Shown here: positions 24,711-34,374 of the stretch, in pieces
Layout: each line of letters begins with the position of its first letter
How positions within the stretch are numbered: the stretch's first letter is position 1
The notes under the pieces: generated by a model
The model's database searches: none
Told to the model about the DNA's origin: nothing
Seen by the model: the letters and a program-made list of their open reading frames with translations, nothing else
Made by a program: the position numbers and the translations under genes
Assembly (NCBI GenBank): GCA_015207365.1
Contig: JADEXA010000057.1
Coordinates: 1-46,804, forward strand
Source of the DNA: Vacuolonema iberomarrocanum LEGE 07170
GTDB lineage: Bacteria > Cyanobacteriota > Cyanobacteriia > Elainellales > Elainellaceae
Length of the DNA: 46,804 nt
Direction of reading: 5' to 3'

Positions 24711-26885
24711 ATGAATGAAGTTCTCTATCTTGAAGTTCCAACGCCAGACCTGGATGCCGTGCGGCAATGGCTTCAGCACGACTTTGAAATGCCCCAGGGA
24801 AAGCGTGAACTAACCCCTGATGGCATTCGCTTGCATCTCGATGCAAATCAGGGTGGCATGTCTGCCGAACTCGTTGCGTTCCTATGGCCACTCAATCGCA
24901 CGACCTATCTCAAGGTTTTTCGCTGGAGCGGTACAGCATCTTCCGCAGAACGCCAAGTGCTGAAAGCGCTGACTCAGCAGGCGCAACGACGGTTTCCAAA
25001 TACCTATCCAACACCACCTGAGGTAGATCTGTCTCAGACTTCCATCTTTGAAGCTCTGGCTCCCTACTATCCCAAAACGGCACATTATTTTCAGCGCTTT
25101 CCCAATGGCGAATATGACCTGAAGCGGGTCTATTGGTGGGAGCAGCGCTGGCGCAGCGAAGCCCGCAAGCGAACTCAACCCCGCTCAGTCGTGCAGTTGC
25201 AGCCTGCTCGCTCGCTCGCAGATTTGCTGGCAGAGCAACCCGCTTCATCAGATGCTGGTTCTACTGTGGCTACGGCAACCCCTGCCTATGACCTGATTTA
25301 TGTTGGCGGAGCATTGGGTTCGATTCATGCGGCTCTGATGGCACAGCTAGGCTACAAAGTGTTGCTGCTAGAGCGCCTTCCGTTTGGGCGGATGAACCGA
25401 GAGTGGAACATCTCGCGTCAAGAGTTTCAGGGGCTCATTGACCTGGGACTCTTCACGCCTGAAGAATTCGAGGCAATGATTGCGCGGGAATATGTGGATG
25501 GCTTCAACAAGTTTTTTGATGCCAATAATCCGGCGATCGCCAAAGCCCCGATTCTTCACACTCCTAACGTTCTCAACATTGCGATCGACTCGGAAGAACT
25601 CCTACGGCAATGCGGCGAGAAGCTACGGGCAGCCGGTGGCGAGATCTGGGACGAAACAGAATTCCAACAGGCCACCATTGCTAGCGACGGGTTTTTGCTG
25701 TCGGCTACCCACTTGCCCAGCCAAGCGCCACGCCAGGTGACGGGACGGTTGTTAGTGGATGCCATGGGGACGGCTTCTCCCATTGCCTGGCAGCTCAATG
25801 GTGGGCGGGCGTTCGATAGCGTTTGTCCGACGGTGGGTGCCGTCATTGATGGCGGCTTCGAGCCGGGGGTTTGGGACTCTCAGTATGGGGATGTGCTCAA
25901 CAGCCATGGAGATGTTTCACGAGGTCGGCAACTGATCTGGGAACTGTTTCCCGGTCGCGATCAGGATCTGACGTTTTACCTCTTCCACTATCATCAAGTG
26001 CATCCCGACAATCCCGGTTCGTTGCTGGAAATGTATGAAGACTTTTTCACCATCCTGCCGGAGTACCGTCGCTGCGACTTGGATCAGTTGACCTGGAAAA
26101 AGGCAACGTTTGGTTATATTCCAGGCTTTTTCAGTATTGGGTCGGACGACCGCCGAGTCGCGTGCGATCGCCTGGTCGCCATGGGAGATGCGGCTTCTCT
26201 CCAATCCCCGCTAGTGTTCACGGGCTTTGGTTCCCTGGTGCGCAACCTGCCTCGGCTCACGGTGCTACTCGATTTTGCCCTCCACCACGATTTGCTCCAA
26301 GCCAAGCACCTCAACCAGATCCGTGCCTTCCAGAGCAACATCGCCGTTACCTGGCTTTTCTCGAAGGGCATGATGGTTCCCACGGGCAAGCAGATATCCC
26401 CAGAGCGGGTGAATGCGATGCTCAATACCTTCTTTGGGATTTTGGCAGAAGAATCTCCCGATGTTGCCGATCGCTTCATTAAGGATCGGGCAGGGTGGGG
26501 CATGTTTAACCGCATGGCGCTGCGGGCGGCTTGGAAAAACCCCGCATTGTTGTTGTGGATTTGGGAGTTGGCAGGGAGCCGCGACATGATGCGATGGGTG
26601 GGTAGCTATCTCAATTTCACTGTCATGGCGCTCATCAGTTGGTTGTTGAGCTGGCTTCCGGCGTTTACCCGAAGCCTGCGCCCCTGGCTGGCACCGCGCT
26701 ATCCAGCCCTATGGTTCTGGCTCCTGGCTCGCAGCTATGCTGTGACCTATGGCATGGGTGCACCACCGCCTGTAGATTTCACTGAATTCGGGCGATCGCC
26801 CTCTGGTCTGGATTCCTCGCCTGTTTCGGATCCGGACAGTACATGTAAAGAGTCGGTGTCATCTTCCAATGCCCCGTCACATTGA
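24711..26885 (+). CDS. cruA: FAD-dependent lycopene cyclase, CruA type
   Basis: A 724-residue protein. Residues 1-190 form an N-terminal region of CruA/CruP proteins with no named domain. A dinucleotide-binding fold begins at DLIYVGGALGSIHAA (about 195-208), followed by ERLPFGRMNREWNISRQEF, a block typical of the CruA group (CruP has REQEWNISR). Later blocks are LLVDAMGTASPI and the second FAD motif VAMGDAASLQSPLVFTGFGS. Two hydrophobic segments near residues 630-680 suggest membrane contact. CruA makes beta- or gamma-carotene from lycopene. The ATG at 24711 is preferred to the TTG at 24699. CruP or another relative is the main alternative. Confidence 0.8.
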   Translation: MNEVLYLEVPTPDLDAVRQWLQHDFEMPQGKRELTPDGIRLHLDANQGGMSAELVAFLWPLNRTTYLKVFRWSGTASSAERQVLKALTQQAQRRFPNTYPTPPEVDLSQTSIFEALAPYYPKTAHYFQRFPNGEYDLKRVYWWEQRWRSEARKRTQPRSVVQLQPARSLADLLAEQPASSDAGSTVATATPAYDLIYVGGALGSIHAALMAQLGYKVLLLERLPFGRMNREWNISRQEFQGLIDLGLFTPEEFEAMIAREYVDGFNKFFDANNPAIAKAPILHTPNVLNIAIDSEELLRQCGEKLRAAGGEIWDETEFQQATIASDGFLLSATHLPSQAPRQVTGRLLVDAMGTASPIAWQLNGGRAFDSVCPTVGAVIDGGFEPGVWDSQYGDVLNSHGDVSRGRQLIWELFPGRDQDLTFYLFHYHQVHPDNPGSLLEMYEDFFTILPEYRRCDLDQLTWKKATFGYIPGFFSIGSDDRRVACDRLVAMGDAASLQSPLVFTGFGSLVRNLPRLTVLLDFALHHDLLQAKHLNQIRAFQSNIAVTWLFSKGMMVPTGKQISPERVNAMLNTFFGILAEESPDVADRFIKDRAGWGMFNRMALRAAWKNPALLLWIWELAGSRDMMRWVGSYLNFTVMALISWLLSWLPAFTRSLRPWLAPRYPALWFWLLARSYAVTYGMGAPPPVDFTEFGRSPSGLDSSPVSDPDSTCKESVSSSNAPSH

Positions 26886-26967
26886 TTTTCAAAAAAGTGC
26901 GAAGTGAAAGATCCTTATAGAGCGGGCGATCGCACCAGTTCTCAAAACGAATCCAATGTTCTTGCTG

Positions 26968-26996
26968 TAGACGTTCCGGGGAAGCACTGATATAAT
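26968..26996 (+). promoter_or_regulatory. Promoter of a candidate small RNA
   Basis: TAGACG (four of six consensus matches) and a perfect TATAAT are separated by exactly 17 bases. The next open gene begins 426 bases further on, but a terminator hairpin lies only 100 bases downstream. Confidence 0.5.
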
Positions 26997-27002
26997 CTTA
27001 AA

Positions 27003-27130
27003 CAAGTTTTAAGTTTCCATGATTTGTTGTTTGAGTTGGCGGCGGATTGCTGGAAGCGAACTTAATCTCCTTGATACTGAATAGTGTTGGTCTGCCATGT
27101 CATGCTCTCCGGGGCATGACATTTTGTTTT
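27003..27130 (+). ncRNA. Candidate small RNA of about 128 nt
   Basis: Between cruA and the binding-protein gene. It is bounded by the promoter at 26968-26996 and by an intrinsic terminator (27097-27130). A CTTAAA / TTTAAG hairpin straddles the predicted 5' end (26997-27013), and a middle region with TTTGTTGTTTGAGTTGGCGG appears single-stranded. No open frame of the plus strand fits. I cannot match it to a named cyanobacterial sRNA from memory. It might also be a leader of the gene at 27423 that ends early. Confidence 0.45.
27097..27130 (+). terminator. Intrinsic terminator of the candidate small RNA
   Basis: ATGTCATGC and GCATGACAT form a nine-base exact stem with loop TCTCCGGG, followed directly by TTTGTTTT. 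It is 212 bases after cruA. Confidence 0.75.
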
Positions 27131-27422
27131 GAGTGCAATTTTTATGGATCGTTTTGCACGGCAGCTTTGGATATTCGCTTGAGCCCACTCCGCCTGTGGC
27201 TTTCTCTGCACAGCGCGAACTGACCCCGTCCCCAGTCATCGTCAATGCCAGCTCAAGATATTCCGCAATCTAAATTGGTGTTACAGATTGCTGACGATGA
27301 ACACCCCAGGGGCAAAGGGGTCGGTAGACTATGGAACGATAAGGGAGATGGGCGATCGTCTATCCCCAAAGCAATCTCATCCCAACGTTCCAAACGGTTT
27401 TCAAAAAGTTGAGAGACTTTTT

Positions 27423-28478
27423 ATGCTCTATCGTCTACTGACTTCAGTTTTCGTCGGCCTAATCGGGGTATTGACCCTGATTCTTCCCACACCGCCGGCC
27501 TACGCAGCGGATTGTACCCTCACTGCGATCGTCTGGGAAGGTTACACCGATCCTTCCTTTACCCGACCCTTTGAAGAGGCAACAGGTTGTACAGTCAAAG
27601 CTACCTACGCGGGCTCTAGTGACGAAATGTTCGCTAAGTTCCGTGCTGGGGGCGGACGAACCTATGATCTGGTTTCTGCCTCAGGAGATATTACTGAGCG
27701 TCTCTACCAAGCTCGTCTCGTGCGCCCTATCGATACCAACAAGCTTGAGAACTACGATGCTGTATTCGCATCTTTTCAGGGGGGGGAATGGAATACCTTT
27801 AATGGCAAGCCCTATGGCGTGACCTTTGCCTGGGGACCTAATGTCATGCTCTACAACACAGAGGCGGTAAAAACGACACCTGACTCCTGGGATGTTTTGT
27901 TTGAACCCGAATACGAGGGCAAAATTGCCCTACCCGACAACCCAATGACCATTGCCGATGTGGCCCTATGGCTCGGCAAGCCCGATCCCTATGATCTCAG
28001 TGATGCCGATCTGCAAGAGGTGAAAGAAACCCTGCTGGCACTCCGTCCAAATGTCCGTAAGTTTTGGACAACCGCTGGCGAACTAGCCAATCTCTTTCAG
28101 TCCGGAGAAATTGTCCTGGCACATGCTTGGCCCATCACCTATATGCAACTGATCAGCGAGGATTTTCCGATCGGCTCAGCCAGACTTGCGGGTAAGCAGA
28201 CAGGCTGGACAGACTCTTGGATGATCTCAAAGAATTCTCGAAACGTTGATGCTGCCTACGAATGGATTGACTACATCCTTAGCGGTCAAGGACAGAAGGG
28301 GGTAATAGAGGTCACGGGCTACTCGGGTGCCACAGAATTGGGCGTTGAAGCGGTTGGTTCTGAAAAGGCCCATGAGTTGTTTATGGATGACTTGTCATTG
28401 CATGCGCAGATTGAAATGTGGCAAAGCGTCAAAAACTACGACCAGTGGGTACAACTGTGGAATGAAATCCGCAGTTAA
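27423..28478 (+). CDS. ABC-transporter substrate-binding protein, polyamine (PotD) type
   Basis: A 351-residue exported protein. MLYRLLTSVFVGLIGVLTLI to PAYAA is a signal peptide, which fixes the ATG at 27423 rather than 27288. The mature protein has the type-2 periplasmic binding fold of the spermidine/putrescine group: LTAIVWEGYTDPSF, FRAGGGRTYDLVSASGD, GVTFAWGPNVMLYNTE and WLGKPDPYDLSD. There are no permease or ATPase genes beside it, so it is an orphan that must share a transporter encoded elsewhere or work as a sensor. A polyamine ligand is inferred from the family. Confidence 0.85.
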   Translation: MLYRLLTSVFVGLIGVLTLILPTPPAYAADCTLTAIVWEGYTDPSFTRPFEEATGCTVKATYAGSSDEMFAKFRAGGGRTYDLVSASGDITERLYQARLVRPIDTNKLENYDAVFASFQGGEWNTFNGKPYGVTFAWGPNVMLYNTEAVKTTPDSWDVLFEPEYEGKIALPDNPMTIADVALWLGKPDPYDLSDADLQEVKETLLALRPNVRKFWTTAGELANLFQSGEIVLAHAWPITYMQLISEDFPIGSARLAGKQTGWTDSWMISKNSRNVDAAYEWIDYILSGQGQKGVIEVTGYSGATELGVEAVGSEKAHELFMDDLSLHAQIEMWQSVKNYDQWVQLWNEIRS

Positions 28479-28536
28479 ATCGACCTTTATCTCGGGCATT
28501 TAGACCCTTCAATGGCTCAGTCAATGTATTATTTGT

Positions 28537-28575
28537 AGCAGCGGGATGATCCGTGACGCCAGCAGTCCCGCTGCT
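28537..28575 (+). terminator. Hairpin after the binding-protein gene
   Basis: AGCAGCGGGA and TCCCGCTGCT pair exactly over ten bases with a 19-base loop. It is 58 bases after the stop. No U-run follows, so it may act as an mRNA 3' stabiliser rather than a terminator. Confidence 0.45.
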
Positions 28576-28686
28576 TCCACGTGTTTGCCCTTCTCACTAC
28601 AATCAAAATTTGGAGATCTGAATTCTTTAAATTTAAGAGCTTTGGATCAAAGAACAACAAATGTCTCGGCAACTCCGTAGCCCATA

Positions 28687-29043
28687 ATGATTTATCTCAG
28701 TCCAGAAGCGGCTCAAGAAGTGCAGCGCTTGATTAACACAGGTAGCAACCCCAAAAATCGTGTGTTTCGGCTCGGCGTTCAATCTGGTGGATGCTCGGGG
28801 TTGGTCTACACACTGACGCCCTCTGCCGATCTTCTACCGACCGATTTGGTCTGGGATTGGGATGACCTGAAGATTGCGATCGCCCCCGACTTCCTCCCAC
28901 AAATTGATGGGATGACTCTGGATTTTGCCCAAGACTTGATGGGGGGTGGGTTTCGCTTTCACAATCCCAATGCTGTAGAAACCTGTGGATGTGGTGCTTC
29001 GTTTTCCGTTGCTGCAACCACGCCCCCACCGCCAATGCAATGA
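28687..29043 (+). CDS. A-type iron-sulfur carrier (IscA/SufA/HesB family)
   Basis: A 118-residue protein of the HesB-like family. The three cluster-binding cysteines are present: one in SGGCSGLVY (about residue 37) and two in ETCGCGASFSV (about 98 and 100). The start MIYLSPEAAQEVQRLI fits. It accepts or hands over Fe-S clusters. The C-terminus has a short proline tail (PPPPM) beyond the usual CGCGxSF end. It precedes the ribosomal cluster by 267 bases in the same direction. Which of the paralogs it equals cannot be told by eye, so I give no symbol. Confidence 0.9.
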   Translation: MIYLSPEAAQEVQRLINTGSNPKNRVFRLGVQSGGCSGLVYTLTPSADLLPTDLVWDWDDLKIAIAPDFLPQIDGMTLDFAQDLMGGGFRFHNPNAVETCGCGASFSVAATTPPPPMQ

Positions 29044-29309
29044 CAACGCCGCTAGAATAGTGTTGAGTCGGCTCGCCGCAAACTACGAGTCTCATAAAAG
29101 CGTGGATGTGGCGCATCCGTCCTGTCACAAAAGCAGGGAAAACCGTCGTTTGCTATGCGATTCCTGCGGCTCAGGCCATGATCCGAGCAAAGAGCAGTCG
29201 AATTCGGCCAATGTTGATAGATGATTGACAGAATTTCACAGAAATTGTTATTGTTATAGACTGTGAAAACTTTTCAAACTCTGAAGAACAAGTACAAAAC
29301 GAACCATCC

Positions 29310-29681
29310 ATGCCCACCATTCAGCAGCTCATTCGTAGTGAGCGCCAGCAAATTAAGCAGAAGACGAAGTCGCCTGCACTGAAAAGTTGTCCGCAACGTC
29401 GGGGCGTCTGCACTCGCGTCTACACTACAACACCCAAAAAGCCTAACTCTGCGCTACGTAAGGTTGCGCGGGTTCGCCTAACATCCGGTTTTGAGGTCAC
29501 TGCATACATCCCCGGTATCGGACATAATCTGCAGGAGCACTCGGTGGTCATGATTCGTGGAGGTCGGGTCAAGGATCTACCTGGCGTGCGTTATCACATT
29601 GTGCGAGGAACGTTAGACACTGCTGGTGTTAAAGACCGGAGACAAGGACGTTCCAAATATGGTGCAAAGCGTCCCAAGTAG
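29310..29681 (+). CDS. rpsL: Small ribosomal subunit protein uS12
   Basis: A 123-residue protein with all uS12 hallmarks: MPTIQQLIRSERQQIKQKTK, KKPNSALRKVARVRL (the streptomycin-resistance Lys lies in TPKKPNS), and PGVRYHIVRGTLDTAGVKDR. It sits in the decoding centre of the 30S subunit. First gene of the str cluster. The gap to rpsG is 392 bases, much longer than in enteric bacteria. Codon use is strong and HIP1 is scarce in this cluster. Confidence 0.98.
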   Translation: MPTIQQLIRSERQQIKQKTKSPALKSCPQRRGVCTRVYTTTPKKPNSALRKVARVRLTSGFEVTAYIPGIGHNLQEHSVVMIRGGRVKDLPGVRYHIVRGTLDTAGVKDRRQGRSKYGAKRPK

Positions 29682-30073
29682 GTTTGACTCGAAATCGGTA
29701 TGGCTTGTTGATCGTCGGCAACGCTTCATTGGGAACTGGTCAAATCTAACCGATGGTTTCACTCCGCATTTGTAAGGTCAGGTTGAAAGAGCTCACTGTC
29801 GCTACCCTTCTTCCTTGTTAGAAGTGCTTTGAGAAAGTCTTAAATCTCTTCCTCGGCAATTGATTCGGAACAGGTTTATGTGTTTCCTTTTGTGTGAAAC
29901 GTAGCGACTTAGGCGTTAAGGTGCTTTAGGGGCAACCCTTCCAGAGAGACTGGTTGTTGGCTGATACAAGTTTGTCTAGGTATTGCCTTCAAGCCTTTCC
30001 TAAAGTCCATCCTATTCTGTTAGTATCACGACCCGATTATTCTGTTCATCATCTATCCTATTCTTCACTCATC
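29682..30073 (+). other. Spacer between rpsL and rpsG
   Basis: A 392-base gap without a supported gene. No clear terminator was seen. It could hold an internal promoter or a leader of rpsG. Confidence 0.35.
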
Positions 30074-30544
30074 ATGTCTCGTCGTACTGTTGTTCAAAAA
30101 CGTCCTGTTCCGCCTGATCCGACTTACAATAGCCGATTGGTCAGCATGTTGGTTAGACGCCTGATGCGTTCTGGCAAGCAATCGCTTTCTTACCGCATTG
30201 TTTATGATGCATTCAAAATTATTGAAGAACGGACGGGGAGTGATCCGCTAGAAATGTTTGAGCGTGCGGTGAAGAACACCACACCGTTGGTCGAGGTTAA
30301 GGCTCGGCGTGTAGGTGGAGCAACCTATCAGGTGCCCATGGAAGTACGCTCTGATCGCGGAATTGCGTTGGCTCTACGCTGGCTGATTCAGTTTTCTAGA
30401 AGCCGAGCTGGTAAGACTATGGCTATGCGTTTAGCTAACGAGCTGATGGATGCTGCAAACGAAACGGGAAGCTCCATCCGTAAGCGTGAGGAAACGCACA
30501 AAATGGCCGAAGCTAACAAAGCATTTGCTCACTATCGCTTTTAG
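30074..30544 (+). CDS. rpsG: Small ribosomal subunit protein uS7
   Basis: 156 residues, the normal length. MSRRTVVQKRPVPPDPTYNS, SYRIVYDAFKIIEERTGSDP and VGGATYQVPMEVRSDRG are typical. It starts assembly of the 30S head and contacts the E-site tRNA. The ATG at 30074 is used; the frame extends 40 residues upstream but that part is not S7-like and the family start is unambiguous. Confidence 0.98.
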   Translation: MSRRTVVQKRPVPPDPTYNSRLVSMLVRRLMRSGKQSLSYRIVYDAFKIIEERTGSDPLEMFERAVKNTTPLVEVKARRVGGATYQVPMEVRSDRGIALALRWLIQFSRSRAGKTMAMRLANELMDAANETGSSIRKREETHKMAEANKAFAHYRF

Positions 30545-30772
30545 GTATTAATTCCTGATTATTTGCTTTGCAGCTAATCAGTTTTGAGGCCATTCTCCAT
30601 GACTATGGCCTTGCCTAATTGCACCAGTAAAGGATAGCGATAATTAGCGTTTGCAACGGGTTCTCTTTTCCGAATGTTTAGCAGTCTAGCTGCTAAGCGA
30701 GTCGGTAGCAAAAAGTATAGAATTTTAACAGGCGCATTTTGCTTAGTTGCGGTAGTCATCAGGGAGGAGGCT

Positions 30773-32893
30773 GTGGCACGTAGCATCCCATTAGAAAGAG
30801 TCCGAAATATTGGCATCGCTGCTCACATCGATGCTGGAAAAACTACAACGACTGAGCGCATCCTTTTCTACTCTGGTGTCGTTCACAAGATTGGTGAGGT
30901 GCATGACGGTAATACTGTGACCGACTGGATGGCGCAGGAGCGGGAGCGAGGAATTACCATCACGGCGGCGGCGATCAGTACTTCTTGGACGTTGCGCGAT
31001 CGCAAGGATCCAACGCGTCCTCAAGAGGGCGAACCCGAGTACAAAATCAATATTATCGACACCCCAGGGCATGTAGACTTCACCATTGAGGTGGAGCGAT
31101 CGATGCGCGTGCTCGATGGCGTGATCACGGTGCTTTGTTCGGTCGGTGGTGTGCAGCCTCAGACGGAAACGGTTTGGCGGCAAGCCGATCGGTACTCTGT
31201 ACCCCGTCTCATCTTTATCAACAAAATGGATCGTACGGGGGCTGACTTCTATCGCGTTTACGAGCAAGTTAGAAGTCGGCTACGAACGAATGCTGTGCCT
31301 GTTCAAATCCCCATTGGTAGTGAGGATAACTTCGAGGGGATCGTCGACTTGGTTCGTATGCGAGCCTACCTTTATCGTAACGATCTGGGCACCGATATTG
31401 TTGAGGCAGACATTCCAGATGATGTTCGGGAACGGGCTGATGAGTTCCGAACTCAGTTGGTTGAATCTGCGGCTGAGACGAGCGATCGCCTCATGGAGAA
31501 ATATCTTGAAGGAGAGGATCTAAGCGAGACCGATATTATCCAGGCACTCCGTCAAGGAACGCTTGAGGGAAATATTGTTCCCATGCTGTGCGGATCAGCA
31601 TTTAAGAACAAAGGCGTACAGATCCTGCTAGATGCTGTGGTCAACTATCTCCCCTCGCCTCAAGAGGTACCGGCAATTCAAGGTCTGCTCCCCGACGGCT
31701 CGACAGGTGAGCGTCCTGCCGATGATGAGGCACCTCTGGCTGCGCTTGCCTTCAAGCTGATGTCCGATCCCTATGGGCGACTGACTTTTGTTCGTGTCTA
31801 CTCAGGGATCATGAAAAAGGGGAGCTATATCTACAATGCTTCTAAGGACAAGAAGGAACGAATTTCTCGTTTGATTGTTCTGAAAGCAGATGATCGCCTC
31901 GAAGTTGATGAACTCCGGGCTGGTGATCTAGGGGCAATCTTAGGGCTGAAGGATACCTTCACTGGGGATACGATTTGTGATGATGCCAAACCGATTGTTT
32001 TGGAATCGTTGTATGTTCCGGAACCCGTGATATCTGTTGCTGTAGAGCCGAAGACCAAGCAAGACATGGATAAGCTCTCCAAGGCATTGCAATCACTTTC
32101 AGAAGAAGATCCGACATTCCGCGTTAGTATCGATCCGGAAACAAACCAGACGGTTATTGCTGGGATGGGAGAATTACATCTCGATATCCTGGTCGATCGC
32201 ATGAAGCGGGAGTTTAAGGTTGAAGCGAACGTGGGTGCTCCACAAGTTGCTTACCGTGAAACGATTCGCAAGTCGGTTGTACAAGAATGCAAGTATGCTC
32301 GACAAAGCGGCGGTAAGGGCCAGTATGGACATGTCGTCATCGAAGTTGATCCCAGTGAGACGGGGTCAGGCTTCGAGTTTGTTTCAAAAATCGTGGGTGG
32401 TGTCATCCCGAGGGAGTATATCCCTTCAGTGGAGCAAGGCATTAAGGAGGCTTGTGAAACAGGCATCTATGCCGGATATCCTACGATTGACCTCAAGGTA
32501 ACGCTGACCGATGGGTCTTACCACGAGGTGGACTCCTCTGAGATGGCATTTAAGATTGCTGCTTCAATGGCAATCAAAGATGCCGTACTCAAAGCATCTC
32601 CTGTTCTTCTAGAGCCTATGATGAAGGTTGAAGTAGAAGTTCCCGAAGAATTTATTGGGACGGTTATCGGCGACCTTAATTCCCGTCGTGGGCAGATAGA
32701 AGGACAAGACACGGATCAGGACATTGCAAAAGTGATGTCAAAGGTTCCGTTGGCTGAGATGTTTGGTTATGCTACTGACATTCGGTCAAAGACCCAAGGT
32801 CGTGGCATTTTCTCAATGGAATTCAGTGAGTACAGCGAGGTACCTCGTAACGTAGCTGAATCGATTGTTGCGAAGAACAAAGGGAACGCTTAG
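30773..32893 (+). CDS. fusA: Elongation factor G
   Basis: A 706-residue GTPase. The start is a GTG at 30773, decided by the strong ribosome binding site AGGGAGGAGG at 30761-30770. P-loop AHIDAGKTTTTER, switch II DTPGHVDF and NKMDRTGADF follow, and then domains II-V through to the C-terminal FSMEFSEYSEVP. It moves tRNA and mRNA after peptide-bond formation. The 228-base gap after rpsG probably contains a separate promoter. Only 22 bases separate it from tuf. Confidence 0.98.
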   Translation: MARSIPLERVRNIGIAAHIDAGKTTTTERILFYSGVVHKIGEVHDGNTVTDWMAQERERGITITAAAISTSWTLRDRKDPTRPQEGEPEYKINIIDTPGHVDFTIEVERSMRVLDGVITVLCSVGGVQPQTETVWRQADRYSVPRLIFINKMDRTGADFYRVYEQVRSRLRTNAVPVQIPIGSEDNFEGIVDLVRMRAYLYRNDLGTDIVEADIPDDVRERADEFRTQLVESAAETSDRLMEKYLEGEDLSETDIIQALRQGTLEGNIVPMLCGSAFKNKGVQILLDAVVNYLPSPQEVPAIQGLLPDGSTGERPADDEAPLAALAFKLMSDPYGRLTFVRVYSGIMKKGSYIYNASKDKKERISRLIVLKADDRLEVDELRAGDLGAILGLKDTFTGDTICDDAKPIVLESLYVPEPVISVAVEPKTKQDMDKLSKALQSLSEEDPTFRVSIDPETNQTVIAGMGELHLDILVDRMKREFKVEANVGAPQVAYRETIRKSVVQECKYARQSGGKGQYGHVVIEVDPSETGSGFEFVSKIVGGVIPREYIPSVEQGIKEACETGIYAGYPTIDLKVTLTDGSYHEVDSSEMAFKIAASMAIKDAVLKASPVLLEPMMKVEVEVPEEFIGTVIGDLNSRRGQIEGQDTDQDIAKVMSKVPLAEMFGYATDIRSKTQGRGIFSMEFSEYSEVPRNVAESIVAKNKGNA

Positions 32894-32915
32894 TAATTTA
32901 GGGACAAGTAGACTC

Positions 32916-34145
32916 ATGGCACGCGCAAAATTCGAACGGAATAAACCCCACGTTAACATTGGCACAATTGGTCACGTTGACCACGGTAAAACCACACTCA
33001 CAGCCGCGATTACTATGACGCTGGCTTCGGGCGGTGGTGCTCTGGCTCGGAAATACGAAGATATTGATGCGGCTCCCGAAGAGAAAGCACGGGGCATTAC
33101 GATTAATACAGCTCACGTAGAGTACGAAACAGATACCCGTCACTATGCTCATGTGGATTGTCCCGGTCACGCTGACTATGTGAAAAACATGATCACAGGT
33201 GCAGCTCAGATGGATGGTGCAATCCTCGTGGTTGCGGCAACCGACGGTGCAATGCCTCAAACTAAAGAGCACATCCTGCTGGCGCGTCAGGTTGGTGTTC
33301 CCAATATCGTTGTTTTCCTCAATAAGGTTGACCAAGTTGATGACGAAGAACTCCTCGAACTGGTCGAGCTGGAACTCCGTGAGCTTCTGAGCGAATACGA
33401 GTTTGATGGCGACGGCATTCCTTTCATCGCGGGTTCGGGTTTGATGGCACTCGAAGCGATGATTGCAAACCCTGAAACTAAGCGGGGTGATAACGATTGG
33501 GTCGACAAGATCTATGAGCTGATGGATGCTGTTGACGAGCATATTCCGACTCCAGAGCGGGCTGTTGATAAGCCCTTCCTGATGGCGGTAGAAGATGTCT
33601 TCTCCATCACAGGTCGTGGAACCGTCGCAACGGGGCGGATTGAGCGGGGCAAGATTAAAGTGGGCGATACGGTTGAGATCGTCGGTATCCGCGAAACCCG
33701 CAATACCACCGTAACCGGGATTGAAATGTTCAAGAAGACCCTGGATGAAGGGATGGCTGGAGATAACGCTGGTCTCCTACTGCGGGGTGTTCAGAAAGAG
33801 CAAATCGAGCGGGGTATGGTATTGGCAAAGCCCGGTTCTATTACACCTCATACGCTGTTCGAGGGTGAGGTCTACATCCTGACCGATAAGGAAGGTGGCC
33901 GGAAGACTCCGTTCTTTAAGGGGTATAAGCCTCAGTTCTATGTACGGACAACTGACGTGACTGGAACTATCGATTCCTTTACTGCAGATGATGGAAGTGC
34001 GGCCGAAATGGTGATGCCGGGCGACCGGATCAAGATGACCGTTCAGTTGATCAACCCGATCGCCATCGAACAGGGAATGCGCTTTGCTATCCGCGAGGGT
34101 GGCCGCACCATCGGTGCAGGTGTTGTTTCCAAAATCGTAAAATAG
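32916..34145 (+). CDS. tuf: Elongation factor Tu
   Basis: A 409-residue protein. GTPase motifs are GHVDHGKTT, DCPGHADYVKNM and NKVDQVDDEE; the C-terminal domain ends IREGGRTIGAGVVSKIVK. Residues 1-5 (MARAKF) fit cyanobacterial EF-Tu. It carries aminoacyl-tRNA to the ribosome. It follows fusA by 22 bases in one transcript. Two hairpins come after it (34166, 34208). This is probably the only tuf in the genome, as in other cyanobacteria, though this cannot be seen here. Confidence 0.98.
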   Translation: MARAKFERNKPHVNIGTIGHVDHGKTTLTAAITMTLASGGGALARKYEDIDAAPEEKARGITINTAHVEYETDTRHYAHVDCPGHADYVKNMITGAAQMDGAILVVAATDGAMPQTKEHILLARQVGVPNIVVFLNKVDQVDDEELLELVELELRELLSEYEFDGDGIPFIAGSGLMALEAMIANPETKRGDNDWVDKIYELMDAVDEHIPTPERAVDKPFLMAVEDVFSITGRGTVATGRIERGKIKVGDTVEIVGIRETRNTTVTGIEMFKKTLDEGMAGDNAGLLLRGVQKEQIERGMVLAKPGSITPHTLFEGEVYILTDKEGGRKTPFFKGYKPQFYVRTTDVTGTIDSFTADDGSAAEMVMPGDRIKMTVQLINPIAIEQGMRFAIREGGRTIGAGVVSKIVK

Positions 34146-34165
34146 ACGATCTTTGTGGGGTCTAT

Positions 34166-34195
34166 CAGGGCAGTCCAAGTTATCTGACTGCCCTG
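34166..34195 (+). terminator. Hairpin after tuf
   Basis: CAGGGCAGTC and GACTGCCCTG form an exact ten-base stem with a ten-base loop, 20 bases after tuf. A second small hairpin, TGAGCC / GGCTCA with a T-rich loop, follows at 34207-34226. Together they could partly end the transcript before rpsJ. Confidence 0.55.
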
Positions 34196-34374
34196 AACCC
34201 ATGGAATGAGCCTATTTTTCGGCTCAGAACGCTTGAAAATCCGTTCTTTTTGGCGCTGTCGTCTGAGAGGCACTCGTATGTTTAGTGACTAACTCTCACG
34301 ACTTGAACAGAACCTTGACAGTTAGATAGTTTGAAACGCTTCGGCAACCTTGGACATTCTGGACATTTCTTTTT

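Noticed and set aside
24250..24779. Open frames with FVDGVAA and RPHHQ peptides across the repeats at 24247 and 24428
   Set aside because: These peptides are translations of the family-1 palindrome arms and recur in other copies; the frames are by-products of the repeat.
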